DNA of 64,000 bases. Source: an uncultured Elusimicrobiales bacterium. GTDB lineage: Bacteria; Elusimicrobiota; Elusimicrobia; Elusimicrobiales; Elusimicrobiaceae. Of this stretch, positions 44,162 to 52,918 are shown in pieces. Within the stretch, counting starts at the first letter, position 1; every line of letters begins with the position of its first letter. Position numbers and translations under genes: made by a program. The notes under the pieces were generated by a model, which was not told where the DNA came from, searched no databases, and saw only the letters and a list, made by a program, of their open reading frames with translations. The stretch covers positions 35,743 to 99,742 of the forward strand of contig CALUXE010000005.1 in NCBI GenBank assembly GCA_944324675.1. The letters run 5' to 3'.

Positions 44162-47100
44162 TTATTTTTTGTTTCCTTTAAGAGTTGACGATGTGTTTAT
44201 GCTGTTCAAATTATAGGCCGGTACTCCCATAGGTTTGAAATTCAAGGTAGGCTCAACGATATTAGGAGTAAAGCTCGGTTTGAACAGTTTGTTATTCCAG
44301 TTGTCCAACATAAAGTAGGGAACCATAATAGCCGCGCCGTGTTTAATCGGGGTAAAGAGTTTCCCTGCCTTTATAATTTCCGCACCTTTAAGGTAGCCCC
44401 AAATAGTAGCGCCTACGCCCGCAATAGGAATATACATGGTATTTTGCAGAGCCTGAAGTTTTGAGGTTCTTTCCGGATCCTTTTCCACTTCTATATCAGC
44501 CAAATAATTATGGGCCAACGGGAATAGAGCCATACCGAGATGCGCTGCGGGATAAGCAGCTTCCCAATCCGTAACAAAGCCTTTCAATTCCTTTCTGGCA
44601 TTAAGCTTGTTACTGCCGAGTATCATGAAGCCCTGCGTCGTATTGGCAAAGCCAATGTTTACTAACGCCATTCCCACAATGAATGTCCCGAAATTATCTT
44701 CCGTAGCCAATAATCCGGTGCCTACTACGGACAGAGCTAATGAAGGGGTCAGAACCTTCATATAAGCTAACGAGCTCTTATCCCCGCCCAGTTTCTTCAG
44801 CAAGGGCTTGGAATAATATCTCGCAGTCATCTGGGGAATAGCCACCAAAAGTGTCGCGGCTACAGGCATTAGGAGAGGATCCTTAACCCCGATATGTAAG
44901 CCAAAAAGCTCCGTGCCTCTAAGATAATTATTTGACTCTATTTGACTATACTTGCCCAATAAGGCGGCGTCAACGCCCAAGGATGTAAAGCCGGCCAGCG
45001 TTAGAGGCCATACTTCTTTCTTAAACATAACCTTGGTGGATTTCAGGGTTTCTTTCCATATCCCCAACGAAGGTCTGTATATATTATAGTTAAAGAAATT
45101 CATAAACTGCGTATATTTCTTATTTTTCTCGTACTTCTTAAGTATCGGTAAGGAGAATATGGATTGCCCAATGGTATATCCTTCAGCTTTACCTATAATA
45201 GTTGGGAAATGAGCCGTATTGACCCTATAAAGCAAGTAGGTTGAAAAAGCAAAAAGGAAAGGGTTAAATGACGACCAGTCTACACGATTGTGTTTTATAG
45301 GCACCCCATTTTTATCCAATAACTTAGCGCCTTGCTCTATAAGTATGGCACCGTCGGCGGCATAGCGGGTTGGCCCTTCGTATGTGCTTACCTCCCCGTC
45401 TATTTCGCCGGTATCGGTGTAATAGCGCGGCCAAATACGATCCGGAATTGAAGTAAGCAATGGAGGCAAAAGCATGGCTAGAGTGCCGGCATTCTTAAAC
45501 ATCATGCTCCTCATTAAGTTGCCGCCGCCGCCCACATTCTTCATTAACGTGTTAAAAGAAGCTCTGGTGATAGAAGATGACAGACCAATAAACGAAGCGC
45601 TGACAAGCAAAGGCTTAAAAGACGGTTTGTCTACATTGTATATAGTCGCATCTTTCCAACCTCCAAATCCGCTAACTGTAGAGAAGCCTAAAGAAGTCGC
45701 CGCCAAACCCAAGCTCAATTTCACCATATTAGCCGCGCCGAACCTCTTTACGAAAGGGGCCCAGAAAGGCGACATTAAACTCGTGAGATAAGGCAAACCC
45801 ATGGTAATCAAAGCTTGCTGAGTATTTGTCATTTCCGGATAGTTCTGGCCTAAAGGACCGGCAAGACCCGTAGACGCCGTACTGAGCGAAAGGAATTGCA
45901 GCCAATATAAAGTGCTTACCTTGTTTCTGGAGCGTTTAATCGTTACTTTAAGGGGATTGTTAAAATTACCCTTTTTGGCGTAATTCGCGAATCTGGGAAG
46001 TTCGCTTTTAGGTATATATAAGGAATAGGATGTTTTTAAAGGGACAGTCTGCCCAAGTTTATTCTTACCGAACAAAGCTATGCCGTTGTTGTTTTTGTTA
46101 ATTACCAATTTTAGGCCGTCAAAATCTTTAGGCGTGGCAAGTTTAATCGGCGTGCGAGTTAAGGAAGTGCCTTCTTTTATAAAAACGCTTCCCGTACCGG
46201 ATAACAATTCTTCCTTGGATTTAAATAAGTTTGAGCCCCAGTTCTTGAATTTCGCCCAAGTACCTGTACGAGCAGGCAAGAATTTTATTTTAATATTCTT
46301 CGTACCGCCCACCGTAAGCTTGGCCAAATTGGCAAAGCTATCGTTATCCAAAACAACTTTGAAGAAATCCGGATTAATGAGGGCGCCATTAGTCTCAAAA
46401 GCCAATTTGAAAGCGGACTTTTCCTCAACACCCTTCTTCAATACGACATTGGTAACTTTCTTTGCTTTGATTCCGGAAATTTTTCTGTTTCCAAAAGTTA
46501 CTTCTACGGGCAAAGGCATAGGATCGTCAAGTTCAGACGCCCTATGAAAAAGTTCCAATCCAGCGATACCATTAGCTGAGGTGGATAATGGAACAGGAGC
46601 CCAATTTATATGCGCGATGGCGGAAGCTCTATCGGGAGTTTGTATCCCGGGGAGCAGCTTCTTCATATTATAGCTGAATTCCGCTCCGGCCTCTAAATTG
46701 CGGAGCCTAAAATTGCTATTGTGGAAAGCCATCCTTACTTCTTTGGAAAGGATCTTGCTGTAGTTTCTATATTTCGCGAAAAGCCCTTCGGAAAAGAATT
46801 TCTGATTTGTGTTGGCATTGGCCACTTTTAAAGTTTTCTCGGTCTGCGCTATATCATATACCCTGTTGGGAATATCGGCCGCCGCTTTGTAAGCCGCCAC
46901 TTTATCTATTACCAAGCCTCCTTTTGCAACGTCAAAGCTTGCCGTGGTCAAAGCTTTGGCTACAGCCGTATTGGCGGTTGAAGCCCCTCTGACTGCCGGT
47001 ATAGCTTCGGATACATACAAAGCCCTCTCTCCAACCACCACGCCGCTAATCGCTCCTTTTATACGGGCGGAAAAACCTCTAAACGCAAGCCTCACGGAAA

Positions 47101-48904
47101 CATAGGGCCTTATTTTAGACATATTGCTCAAAACCGCTTGTGTCCTCAGCGCAGGTTCCGCAAGCTTTGCTATATTGCCGGCCAAATAGGTCGCTTTAGC
47201 TAAAGATACGGCTTTCCCGGCCAGTCTAACCAAATCAAAGGTGGCCCAAACCATAAACGCCACATCGCCGGCCATAGCCGCGTTGCTGGTAAAATCATAT
47301 ATATCACGTGAATTCTTTTTAAATTCTTTGCTCTTCTGAGAGACTATGGCGCCTGCGCCCAAATGCTGTTCTATACTAGGATAGGCCGTTAGCAAAGCCA
47401 CATCCAAATCGTTTTCCTGCGTCAAAGTCAAATCGCTCATTGAAATATTGGCGATTCTAAAGGCTAAATAAGCATTGGGATCCAACCCCATTTTTTTTGC
47501 ATCTTCCTTAAGATTATCGCTAAGCTGCACGTCGACTTTCTTGCCCAGCAACGCCCCTACGACAAAAGGAAGTATCGGTCTCCTGCTATTGACGCCGTAT
47601 TTGCTTAAAAGAGCCAAGGCGTCTTCGGAATTTTCTTCAGCCAATAATTCGGCAATGTCCTCAAACGCGTTATAATAACCCAAATCCTTGGTATATTGAG
47701 CATTCTTAGAAGGTGTCCCTCTCAAATATGCTCCTCCCAGGAGCTCATTAAATGAATCCACAAGAAACTGAAACGTGAGCATATCCCCGAAGGATTTACC
47801 TTTATTTTCCATCTCCGTATAGTCGGCTAAGATAAGCTCCAGTTTATCATAGCGCTTTAATGCCAACAACGAGGAAAACCCGACGTTAAGAATATGAGGG
47901 AACGCCACCGTATCGGTACTTCTTTTTATTAAAGATACCACCGCGTCAGCATAAGCGGAATCGTTTTTGGGAGCGACAAAAATCCCCAAAATCATAGAAT
48001 CGACAATGTCCTGAAGCGTTTGGGCTGCGGCTTTTAGTTTATCTTCTTTATTTGACTGTGCAGCGGATAAATTAAAGGCGTATTTCAAATCCACTTTTTC
48101 AATTCTGCTGGTTATATAAACGTAAAGCTGCAGTTTTTCATCGGAGGTGACGACATCTTTACCGTTAATCTTCAGGTTTAAAAGCAAGCGGCCCGCTTCA
48201 TAACTCATATTAACGCCGAAAGCTTTTACATACTCCCTCAGTATTTGGTAAGCCGCCTCGTTTAATTTATACTCGTTGGCTTTATACCAGTCAATCTCCT
48301 GCTGCGCTATATCTACATATTCTTTATACATCGTCTTAGCGGGATAGTATCTTTTTATATTTTCCACTATCTCGTTTAATGAGACATCGGCAGAATTATT
48401 GTCGGCATTTTCTTCCATATACCGCTTAGCTTCATTGGTGATATATTCGGAGTATTGTTTCTCAAACTCTTCAAAAGGCATTATTTCGCGCGGCGCGTAA
48501 AAAGTAAGCAGGAATTTCTTTAATTCATAAACCAACTCCCCTATCACGTTTATGCCGCTCACGCCCGCATAAACCGAAGATTTAAAGAAGTCCCCATCAT
48601 ACTTGGCATTGCCTTTCGCCCTATATTCCTCCATCTTTTCGGCCAAAGGTTTTATTATCGCTTTCTGTTTGCCTATCTCTTGGTAGATTAAGGCCTCATA
48701 TTGGCTGGCAGAGGTGCTTTCTTTTATATAAGCTTTGTCTATTCTTTCGTCAAGTTTAAACGCCTGCGAATTATAAAGAGCATCCTTATATCCTAACGCC
48801 AATGCCGGGGCGTAGCATTCAAAAAGCAACACTCCGGATAATATCAATGATATTGACTTCCTTACTATAATACCCATATGTTTATTCATAATATTCGTCA
48901 CCAT
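44162..48904 (-). CDS. Giant exported/membrane protein with a C-terminal MFS-like domain
   Basis: A 1580-residue protein; I know no characterised homologue. It begins with a signal peptide or anchor (IIVRKSISLILSGVLLFECY ... APALALG). About 900 mostly helical residues follow, with a weakly hydrophobic patch near 540-580 and a beta-rich part near 780-980 (KVTNVVLKKGVEEKSAFKLA). From about 995 to 1530 comes a membrane domain that looks like an MFS fold: YWLQFLSLSTASTGLAGPLG, MGLPYLTSLMSPFWAPFVKR, MVKLSLGLAATSLGFSTVSG, and later MPVAATLLVAIPQMTARYYS and VVGTGLLATEDNFGTFIVGM. ATG 48889 (MNKHMGIIVRKS) is an alternative start. The gene has its own promoter and terminator. Fusion of a secreted helical region to an MFS-like transporter is unusual. 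Confidence 0.8.
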   Translation of the reverse strand: MVTNIMNKHMGIIVRKSISLILSGVLLFECYAPALALGYKDALYNSQAFKLDERIDKAYIKESTSASQYEALIYQEIGKQKAIIKPLAEKMEEYRAKGNAKYDGDFFKSSVYAGVSGINVIGELVYELKKFLLTFYAPREIMPFEEFEKQYSEYITNEAKRYMEENADNNSADVSLNEIVENIKRYYPAKTMYKEYVDIAQQEIDWYKANEYKLNEAAYQILREYVKAFGVNMSYEAGRLLLNLKINGKDVVTSDEKLQLYVYITSRIEKVDLKYAFNLSAAQSNKEDKLKAAAQTLQDIVDSMILGIFVAPKNDSAYADAVVSLIKRSTDTVAFPHILNVGFSSLLALKRYDKLELILADYTEMENKGKSFGDMLTFQFLVDSFNELLGGAYLRGTPSKNAQYTKDLGYYNAFEDIAELLAEENSEDALALLSKYGVNSRRPILPFVVGALLGKKVDVQLSDNLKEDAKKMGLDPNAYLAFRIANISMSDLTLTQENDLDVALLTAYPSIEQHLGAGAIVSQKSKEFKKNSRDIYDFTSNAAMAGDVAFMVWATFDLVRLAGKAVSLAKATYLAGNIAKLAEPALRTQAVLSNMSKIRPYVSVRLAFRGFSARIKGAISGVVVGERALYVSEAIPAVRGASTANTAVAKALTTASFDVAKGGLVIDKVAAYKAAADIPNRVYDIAQTEKTLKVANANTNQKFFSEGLFAKYRNYSKILSKEVRMAFHNSNFRLRNLEAGAEFSYNMKKLLPGIQTPDRASAIAHINWAPVPLSTSANGIAGLELFHRASELDDPMPLPVEVTFGNRKISGIKAKKVTNVVLKKGVEEKSAFKLAFETNGALINPDFFKVVLDNDSFANLAKLTVGGTKNIKIKFLPARTGTWAKFKNWGSNLFKSKEELLSGTGSVFIKEGTSLTRTPIKLATPKDFDGLKLVINKNNNGIALFGKNKLGQTVPLKTSYSLYIPKSELPRFANYAKKGNFNNPLKVTIKRSRNKVSTLYWLQFLSLSTASTGLAGPLGQNYPEMTNTQQALITMGLPYLTSLMSPFWAPFVKRFGAANMVKLSLGLAATSLGFSTVSGFGGWKDATIYNVDKPSFKPLLVSASFIGLSSSITRASFNTLMKNVGGGGNLMRSMMFKNAGTLAMLLPPLLTSIPDRIWPRYYTDTGEIDGEVSTYEGPTRYAADGAILIEQGAKLLDKNGVPIKHNRVDWSSFNPFLFAFSTYLLYRVNTAHFPTIIGKAEGYTIGQSIFSLPILKKYEKNKKYTQFMNFFNYNIYRPSLGIWKETLKSTKVMFKKEVWPLTLAGFTSLGVDAALLGKYSQIESNNYLRGTELFGLHIGVKDPLLMPVAATLLVAIPQMTARYYSKPLLKKLGGDKSSLAYMKVLTPSLALSVVGTGLLATEDNFGTFIVGMALVNIGFANTTQGFMILGSNKLNARKELKGFVTDWEAAYPAAHLGMALFPLAHNYLADIEVEKDPERTSKLQALQNTMYIPIAGVGATIWGYLKGAEIIKAGKLFTPIKHGAAIMVPYFMLDNWNNKLFKPSFTPNIVEPTLNFKPMGVPAYNLNSINTSSTLKGNKK

Positions 48905-48936
48905 TCTAAGATAAAAATCTTCTACTCCTTAGTACT

Positions 48937-48965
48937 ATTATATCAGCAGGCAGGTATTGCCACAA
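48937..48965 (-). promoter_or_regulatory. Promoter of the giant MFS-fusion gene
   Basis: On the minus strand TTGTGG (48965-48960), 17 bp, TATAAT (48942-48937), with TGA in front of the -10 giving the extended form TGATATAAT. The leader would be about 25-40 nt. Confidence 0.75.
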
Positions 48966-49213
48966 GAGAATTTGGACCCAATGGCAAATAGGACTTAAGT
49001 CCCACCGATTACGAAACAATAACGGCACTATTACAATCCAAACTTCAATTAGATTTTGACTTTGGAGCGCCCCTTAGGAAAAAGAAAATATGAAAAATTT
49101 TCTTGTTCTTACTTGTCTAGTTCTCACTTGCTTACTTATGGGAACGTATCTACTATTATATATTATATGCGCTCATATATACATATTTACATATTAGTTT
49201 AGGCAGAGTTCAT

Positions 49214-49238
49214 AAAAACGCCCCGTAAGAACGGGGCG
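49214..49238 (-). terminator. Terminator of pyk
   Basis: cgccccg / cggggcg 7-bp GC stem with a 6-nt loop and a minus-strand T run at 49218-49214, 26 bp after the pyruvate kinase stop. Confidence 0.88.
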
Positions 49239-49263
49239 CGGCATCGGTTCAAAACATCTATTT

Positions 49264-50688
49264 CTATAAAGTTATCACATACAGCAGATTAGTATCGCCC
49301 GAGGAGCCGAAAGGTATGCCCGCGGTTACTACCACTTGAGCGCCTTTCTCGCCAAAGCCCAATTTTTGGGCCGCGGCTCTGGCTTCGCGTTCTATGTCTT
49401 CAAAGCGGGTCAAATCGTTCACCACCATAGCCGTAACTGCGCATACTACCGACATCTTCCTCGCCACATCCATATGCGGAGTAAGCGAAAGTATCGGCAA
49501 GCACGGACGCTGTCGCGCCGTTCTCAACGCCGTAGTACCGGAATCGGTAAAGTTAATTATAAAATCGCTTAAGGCTATCAAGTTCGCTACTACTCCGGCG
49601 GCGGTGGTTATCGCCGCAGCCGAAGAACTGTCGTCGCCAAGACTGGCGGTATTGGCTTTCATATTATCTTTAAACATCGGTTCCGCTTCAACCGTCTTTA
49701 TTATGCGGCACATCGTGGTTACGGCCTCCACGGGATGCTGGCCGCTGGCTGTTTCGGCCGAAAGCATAACGGCGTCGGCGCCTTCAAACACGGCCGTAGC
49801 CACGTCCGAGGCTTCCGCCCTGGTGGGATTGACATTGCTTACCATAGACTCCAACATCTGCGTCGCCACTATAACAGGTTTGCCCGCCTCGCGGCACTTG
49901 GTTATTATGCGCCTTTGCATTACGGGCACCTTTTCGGGGCTGAGTTCCACGCCCAAATCGCCGCGCGCTACCATAATCGCGTCCGAATACTCTATAATCT
50001 TATCCAAATGTTCTATCGCCGAGGGCTTTTCTATCTTGGATATTATGCCCGCTTTCGACTTTATCAACTGCCGCGCGAAGACGACGTCCTGCGGCTTCTG
50101 TACGAAAGAAAGCGCAAACCAATCGACATCCAAATCCGCCGCCTGCCTTATTTGCTCCATATCCTTTTCCGTCAAGGCCGATATGGGCAAAGAAACATCA
50201 GGAACATTTACTCCCTTGTGATCGGATAATACTCCGCCGTTTATAACCTTGGTTTTTATTTCCTCGGGCGTTACGGATACAACTTCTACCCTTATAAGGC
50301 CGTCGTTAAACAGCAGCACGTTGCCGGGCTTTATGACTTCAAAAATTTCCTTGTGCGGCAAATTGACGCGTGTTTCGTCGCCCGCTTTTGGATTCATATC
50401 CAAGATAAATTCCTGTCCGTCCTTTAAAACTACGGACTCGTTTTCAAAAATACCAACTCTAAGCTTCGGCCCCTGTAAGTCAAAAATTACGCCCAAAGCG
50501 CAATCATACTTCTTTTCTATGCCGCGGATTATCTCTATCTTTTTGGCGCTTTCCGCCACGGACGCATGGCTAAGATTCATTCTGAATACGGTGGCGCCGG
50601 CCAAATAGAGCTTTTCGATAAGATCCTCTCGCCCGTCTATGCGCCCTATCGTCGCCACAATCTTGCACAAATTATTGTTTCTATGCAT
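49264..50688 (-). CDS. pyk: Pyruvate kinase
   Basis: Final glycolytic enzyme, phosphoenolpyruvate + ADP to pyruvate + ATP. The barrel shows KIVATIGRIDGREDLIEKLY (a variant of the usual TIGP start), FRMNLSHAS, FDLQGPKLRVG, the catalytic Lys region GIISKIEKPSAIEHLDKII, VARGDLGVELSPEKVPVMQR, and VATQMLESMVSNVNPTRAEA followed by DAVMLSAETASG. The C-terminal domain ends with a normal allosteric-type fold (GIPFGSSGDTNLLYVITL). Length 474 is standard. A 275-residue frame on the opposite strand is a shadow. Monocistronic. Confidence 0.96.
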   Translation of the reverse strand: MHRNNNLCKIVATIGRIDGREDLIEKLYLAGATVFRMNLSHASVAESAKKIEIIRGIEKKYDCALGVIFDLQGPKLRVGIFENESVVLKDGQEFILDMNPKAGDETRVNLPHKEIFEVIKPGNVLLFNDGLIRVEVVSVTPEEIKTKVINGGVLSDHKGVNVPDVSLPISALTEKDMEQIRQAADLDVDWFALSFVQKPQDVVFARQLIKSKAGIISKIEKPSAIEHLDKIIEYSDAIMVARGDLGVELSPEKVPVMQRRIITKCREAGKPVIVATQMLESMVSNVNPTRAEASDVATAVFEGADAVMLSAETASGQHPVEAVTTMCRIIKTVEAEPMFKDNMKANTASLGDDSSSAAAITTAAGVVANLIALSDFIINFTDSGTTALRTARQRPCLPILSLTPHMDVARKMSVVCAVTAMVVNDLTRFEDIEREARAAAQKLGFGEKGAQVVVTAGIPFGSSGDTNLLYVITL

Positions 50689-50835
50689 TTTAACTCCCTT
50701 TATTTTGCTACCTTATATATGATATTTTATCTAAAAAAGACTTCTCCTTTCAATTCTCTTGCTGCGCAGCTGTTGATTTTAAAGCGGTTTTATTCTTAAA
50801 ATAATATAGTATAAAGACTCGGGGGGCAATTTTAA

Positions 50836-51777
50836 ATGCGTACCATACTTAAAATCATAATATTACTTTGCGCGCTGGGACTAATTTGGAGCCTTTGGAA
50901 TACTTTAATAAAAAGCGGAAAACAACAATTATCTGAAGTGGAAAAATTTGTAAACATGACTGCATATTCCACAACTACGGCCCCGAGTGAAGAAACTGCC
51001 CCCAATCCCCAAGAAAATCAATCCGAAACACAAGAAGATGAAGACTCAAACTTCACTTATCAGCCCGCGATAGACAAAGAGGAAAGCATAGATGAGGTCT
51101 TTATAGACGGAAGCGCCCAACATAACTACATAGATATAACGGGCGCAAGCACGAAGCAAAGCAACGTCAATTCTCCTAAAAAAGAAGATAAAAGAAAATA
51201 TTTTTTAAAAGAATCTCAAAAGAAACAATTCATCGCTTTTGAAAATGAATATCGCGACAAAAAAATGACTAAAGACGAGCTGTTCAGCGAGCTTATGGAC
51301 GCCGTATATTTCGACGATATTCCCAAAGCCATGGCGCTGATAAATAAAGGGGCGCCCGTAGATTCTCCTGAAAAGAACACCTCTTTTACGCCTATTTTTA
51401 TGGCGATATCAAACGGCAGCGAGGATATGCTTAGAATGTTGATAGAGCAAGGTGCCTCGATGGATATTTACGACGATAAAGGCTATGCCCCCATACACCG
51501 GGCTGTAACGGGCGAAAACTATACGTCTTCCGCGCCTTATCCCGCAAATACCATGATACAAGTGCTTTTGGAATACGGCGCAGACATCAACCAAGGAACA
51601 CAAAAAGAGGGGACGACCCCTTTGATGATAACCGCCCAGGAGCATAAGGGGAGTATCATGACTTTCCTTATAGAATCGGGCGCGAACGAAGAAATAACCG
51701 ACAATAACCAACGCACCGCTTTGGATTACGCCAAAAGTTACGATTGCACTTCTTGCATAAGGATTTTATTGAGCTGA
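50836..51777 (+). CDS. Membrane-anchored ankyrin-repeat protein
   Basis: 313 residues. An N-terminal hydrophobic helix (ILKIIILLCALGLIWSLWNT) anchors the protein and is followed by an acidic, disordered linker (ETAPNPQENQSETQEDEDSN). The C-terminal half is a solenoid of about four ankyrin repeats: DDIPKAMALINKGAPVDSPE, TPIFMAISNGSEDMLRMLIE, GYAPIHRAVTGE ... LLEYGADINQ and TTPLMITAQEHKGSIMTFLI. GGGGGG ten bases upstream serves as ribosome site. It probably faces the periplasm. A second ankyrin protein lies 1.1 kb downstream, suggesting a common theme of envelope protein binding; partners unknown. Confidence 0.85.
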   Translation: MRTILKIIILLCALGLIWSLWNTLIKSGKQQLSEVEKFVNMTAYSTTTAPSEETAPNPQENQSETQEDEDSNFTYQPAIDKEESIDEVFIDGSAQHNYIDITGASTKQSNVNSPKKEDKRKYFLKESQKKQFIAFENEYRDKKMTKDELFSELMDAVYFDDIPKAMALINKGAPVDSPEKNTSFTPIFMAISNGSEDMLRMLIEQGASMDIYDDKGYAPIHRAVTGENYTSSAPYPANTMIQVLLEYGADINQGTQKEGTTPLMITAQEHKGSIMTFLIESGANEEITDNNQRTALDYAKSYDCTSCIRILLS

Positions 51778-51791
51778 AAATACATTTTGAT

Positions 51792-52346
51792 TCACAAAAA
51801 TACTGCCGCCCCGAAAACGGCCGTATTTCTATTAGCGCCCAAAAATAATATCGTATTGTCCAAAGGAATAAAATCGTCTATCCGCCTTTCAAAAAGCAGC
51901 GCCGCCCCATCGTTTAAAGAATAGCCGCACCCTATCCCCCAGCGCCCGTAATAAAAAATACGCGCGGCAAGCAAAGGGGAAAATTTTCCGTCAAAATTTG
52001 AAGCTATCCCAAAATATAATTTAAAGACAAAGCCGTAATCTTTGACGTCAAGTTTATAAGCTCCGTCTTCCTGTTCTATATAGGAGAAAGAGCCTTCGGG
52101 GGGGATATAAAATTTTTCCGCCTTTACTCCCGCGCCGCCTTTGCCTTCTTCCGCGGCATCTTCAAGCTCGGGCGTACGCACTTTGTGTATAAGAGTACGT
52201 TCTTTTAATTCTATTGTTCTTTTTAACCCAATTTCCAAATAATCGCTTTGGAATTTGGCGCTTTCAACTTCCCTGTTCTTAAAAGATATAGCCAAAAGTA
52301 AAAGAGCGCAACAAACAAGCAAGACGACAATGAGGATATTCTTCAT
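51792..52346 (-). CDS. Small membrane-anchored protein of unknown function
   Basis: About 184 residues from ATG 52346, which overlaps the upstream M15 peptidase stop as ATGA; the frame opening at 52412 is not needed. The N-terminal helix ILIVVLLVCCALLLLAISF is followed by a charged region (KSNREVESAKFQ-like) and a beta-rich C-terminus (YGFVFKLYFGIASNFDGKFS, GRWGIGCGYSLNDGAALLFE). The tail pattern of alternating residues resembles strands of a small barrel or sandwich. Not a recognised family. Coupled translation with the peptidase suggests they act together in the periplasm. Confidence 0.6.
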   Translation of the reverse strand: MKNILIVVLLVCCALLLLAISFKNREVESAKFQSDYLEIGLKRTIELKERTLIHKVRTPELEDAAEEGKGGAGVKAEKFYIPPEGSFSYIEQEDGAYKLDVKDYGFVFKLYFGIASNFDGKFSPLLAARIFYYGRWGIGCGYSLNDGAALLFERRIDDFIPLDNTILFLGANRNTAVFGAAVFL

Positions 52347-52759
52347 TTTACTATAACCTCGCCGCATTTTTCCAAAGGCCGAAACGGAATGCCCAAAGAG
52401 ACGTGTATCCACCCCGGCTCCAGTATCAACTGTCCAAAATGAATAGATCTACACGCCCTAATTTCCTCAAACGCTTTGGGCAAAGCGCAACTTACAGGAA
52501 CAAAATCGGCCGCTTCGCCTAACAAATGCTGAGAATTAACAACCCCATTGACATAATCGTTAAGGAGGGGACATCTGTAAGCGCTGGTTATCAAGAGCGG
52601 AGAATCAAGCAAGGCGCGGATAGGCTCAAGAAGATAATAGCACAATGCCGTAAGCTCTTGTAAATAAAAAGAAGCAAAAAAAACATTTTTTTCTTTAAGA
52701 AATTGTACTGAAGTGGAGGAAAGTTCTTCAAAAGAGAAGTGCGGAGAAAGTTTTTTCAT
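52343..52759 (-). CDS. M15-family peptidase (D-Ala-D-Ala carboxypeptidase / endolysin type)
   Basis: About 138 residues in the Peptidase_M15_3 pattern: LSPHFSFEELSST at the N-terminus, SPLLITSAYRCPLLNDYVNG, the zinc motif SQHLLGEAADF (S-x-H-x-x-G-x-A-x-D) and the second zinc His in WIHVSLGIP. It would cleave peptidoglycan cross-link peptides. There is no signal peptide, which is a phage endolysin trait, but no other phage genes are near. ATG 52759 is preferred to GTG 52765. Overlaps a small membrane protein gene. Confidence 0.85.
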   Translation of the reverse strand: MKKLSPHFSFEELSSTSVQFLKEKNVFFASFYLQELTALCYYLLEPIRALLDSPLLITSAYRCPLLNDYVNGVVNSQHLLGEAADFVPVSCALPKAFEEIRACRSIHFGQLILEPGWIHVSLGIPFRPLEKCGEVIVK

Positions 52760-52873
52760 AAACACCCGTAAAAAGCCGTGATTAACCGGCGGTTTTTAAG
52801 GCTCTCCGCTTATTTTTATAGTAGCTAATTTAAAAAATTTAGTCAAACCGTCACAGTTAAGATTTTTTTTGCT

Positions 52874-52895
52874 AAAATGGTATATGTATATTATA
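52874..52895 (+). promoter_or_regulatory. Promoter-like element upstream of the ankyrin lipoprotein
   Basis: AAAATGGTATATGTATATTATAT. The run is nearly the same as one at 62273-62296 before the yqaA-like gene (a one-base insertion apart). It probably includes an extended -10 (TGGTATATG or TGTATATT). Confidence 0.45.
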
Positions 52896-52918
52896 TTCCG
52901 TTGAGAGGGGAATACCAA

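Larger units (their letters stand above)
48905..49263. other. 359-bp intergenic region between the giant gene and pyk
   Basis: Holds the giant-gene promoter (48937-48965), a 15-bp-period direct repeat (GTTCTTACTTG at 49105-49115, GTTCTCACTTG at 49120-49130), an AT-rich stretch at 49150-49200 and the pyk terminator. No coding region seen. Confidence 0.6.

Noticed and set aside
49394..50221. 275-residue frame opposite pyruvate kinase
   Set aside because: It is a mirror of the pyk coding strand, has no ribosome site and no recognisable domain.
52343..52759. Prophage remnant, because of the signal-less M15 endolysin-like peptidase
   Set aside because: No holin, integrase, capsid, tail or att-like repeats around it; a host cell-wall enzyme is as likely.
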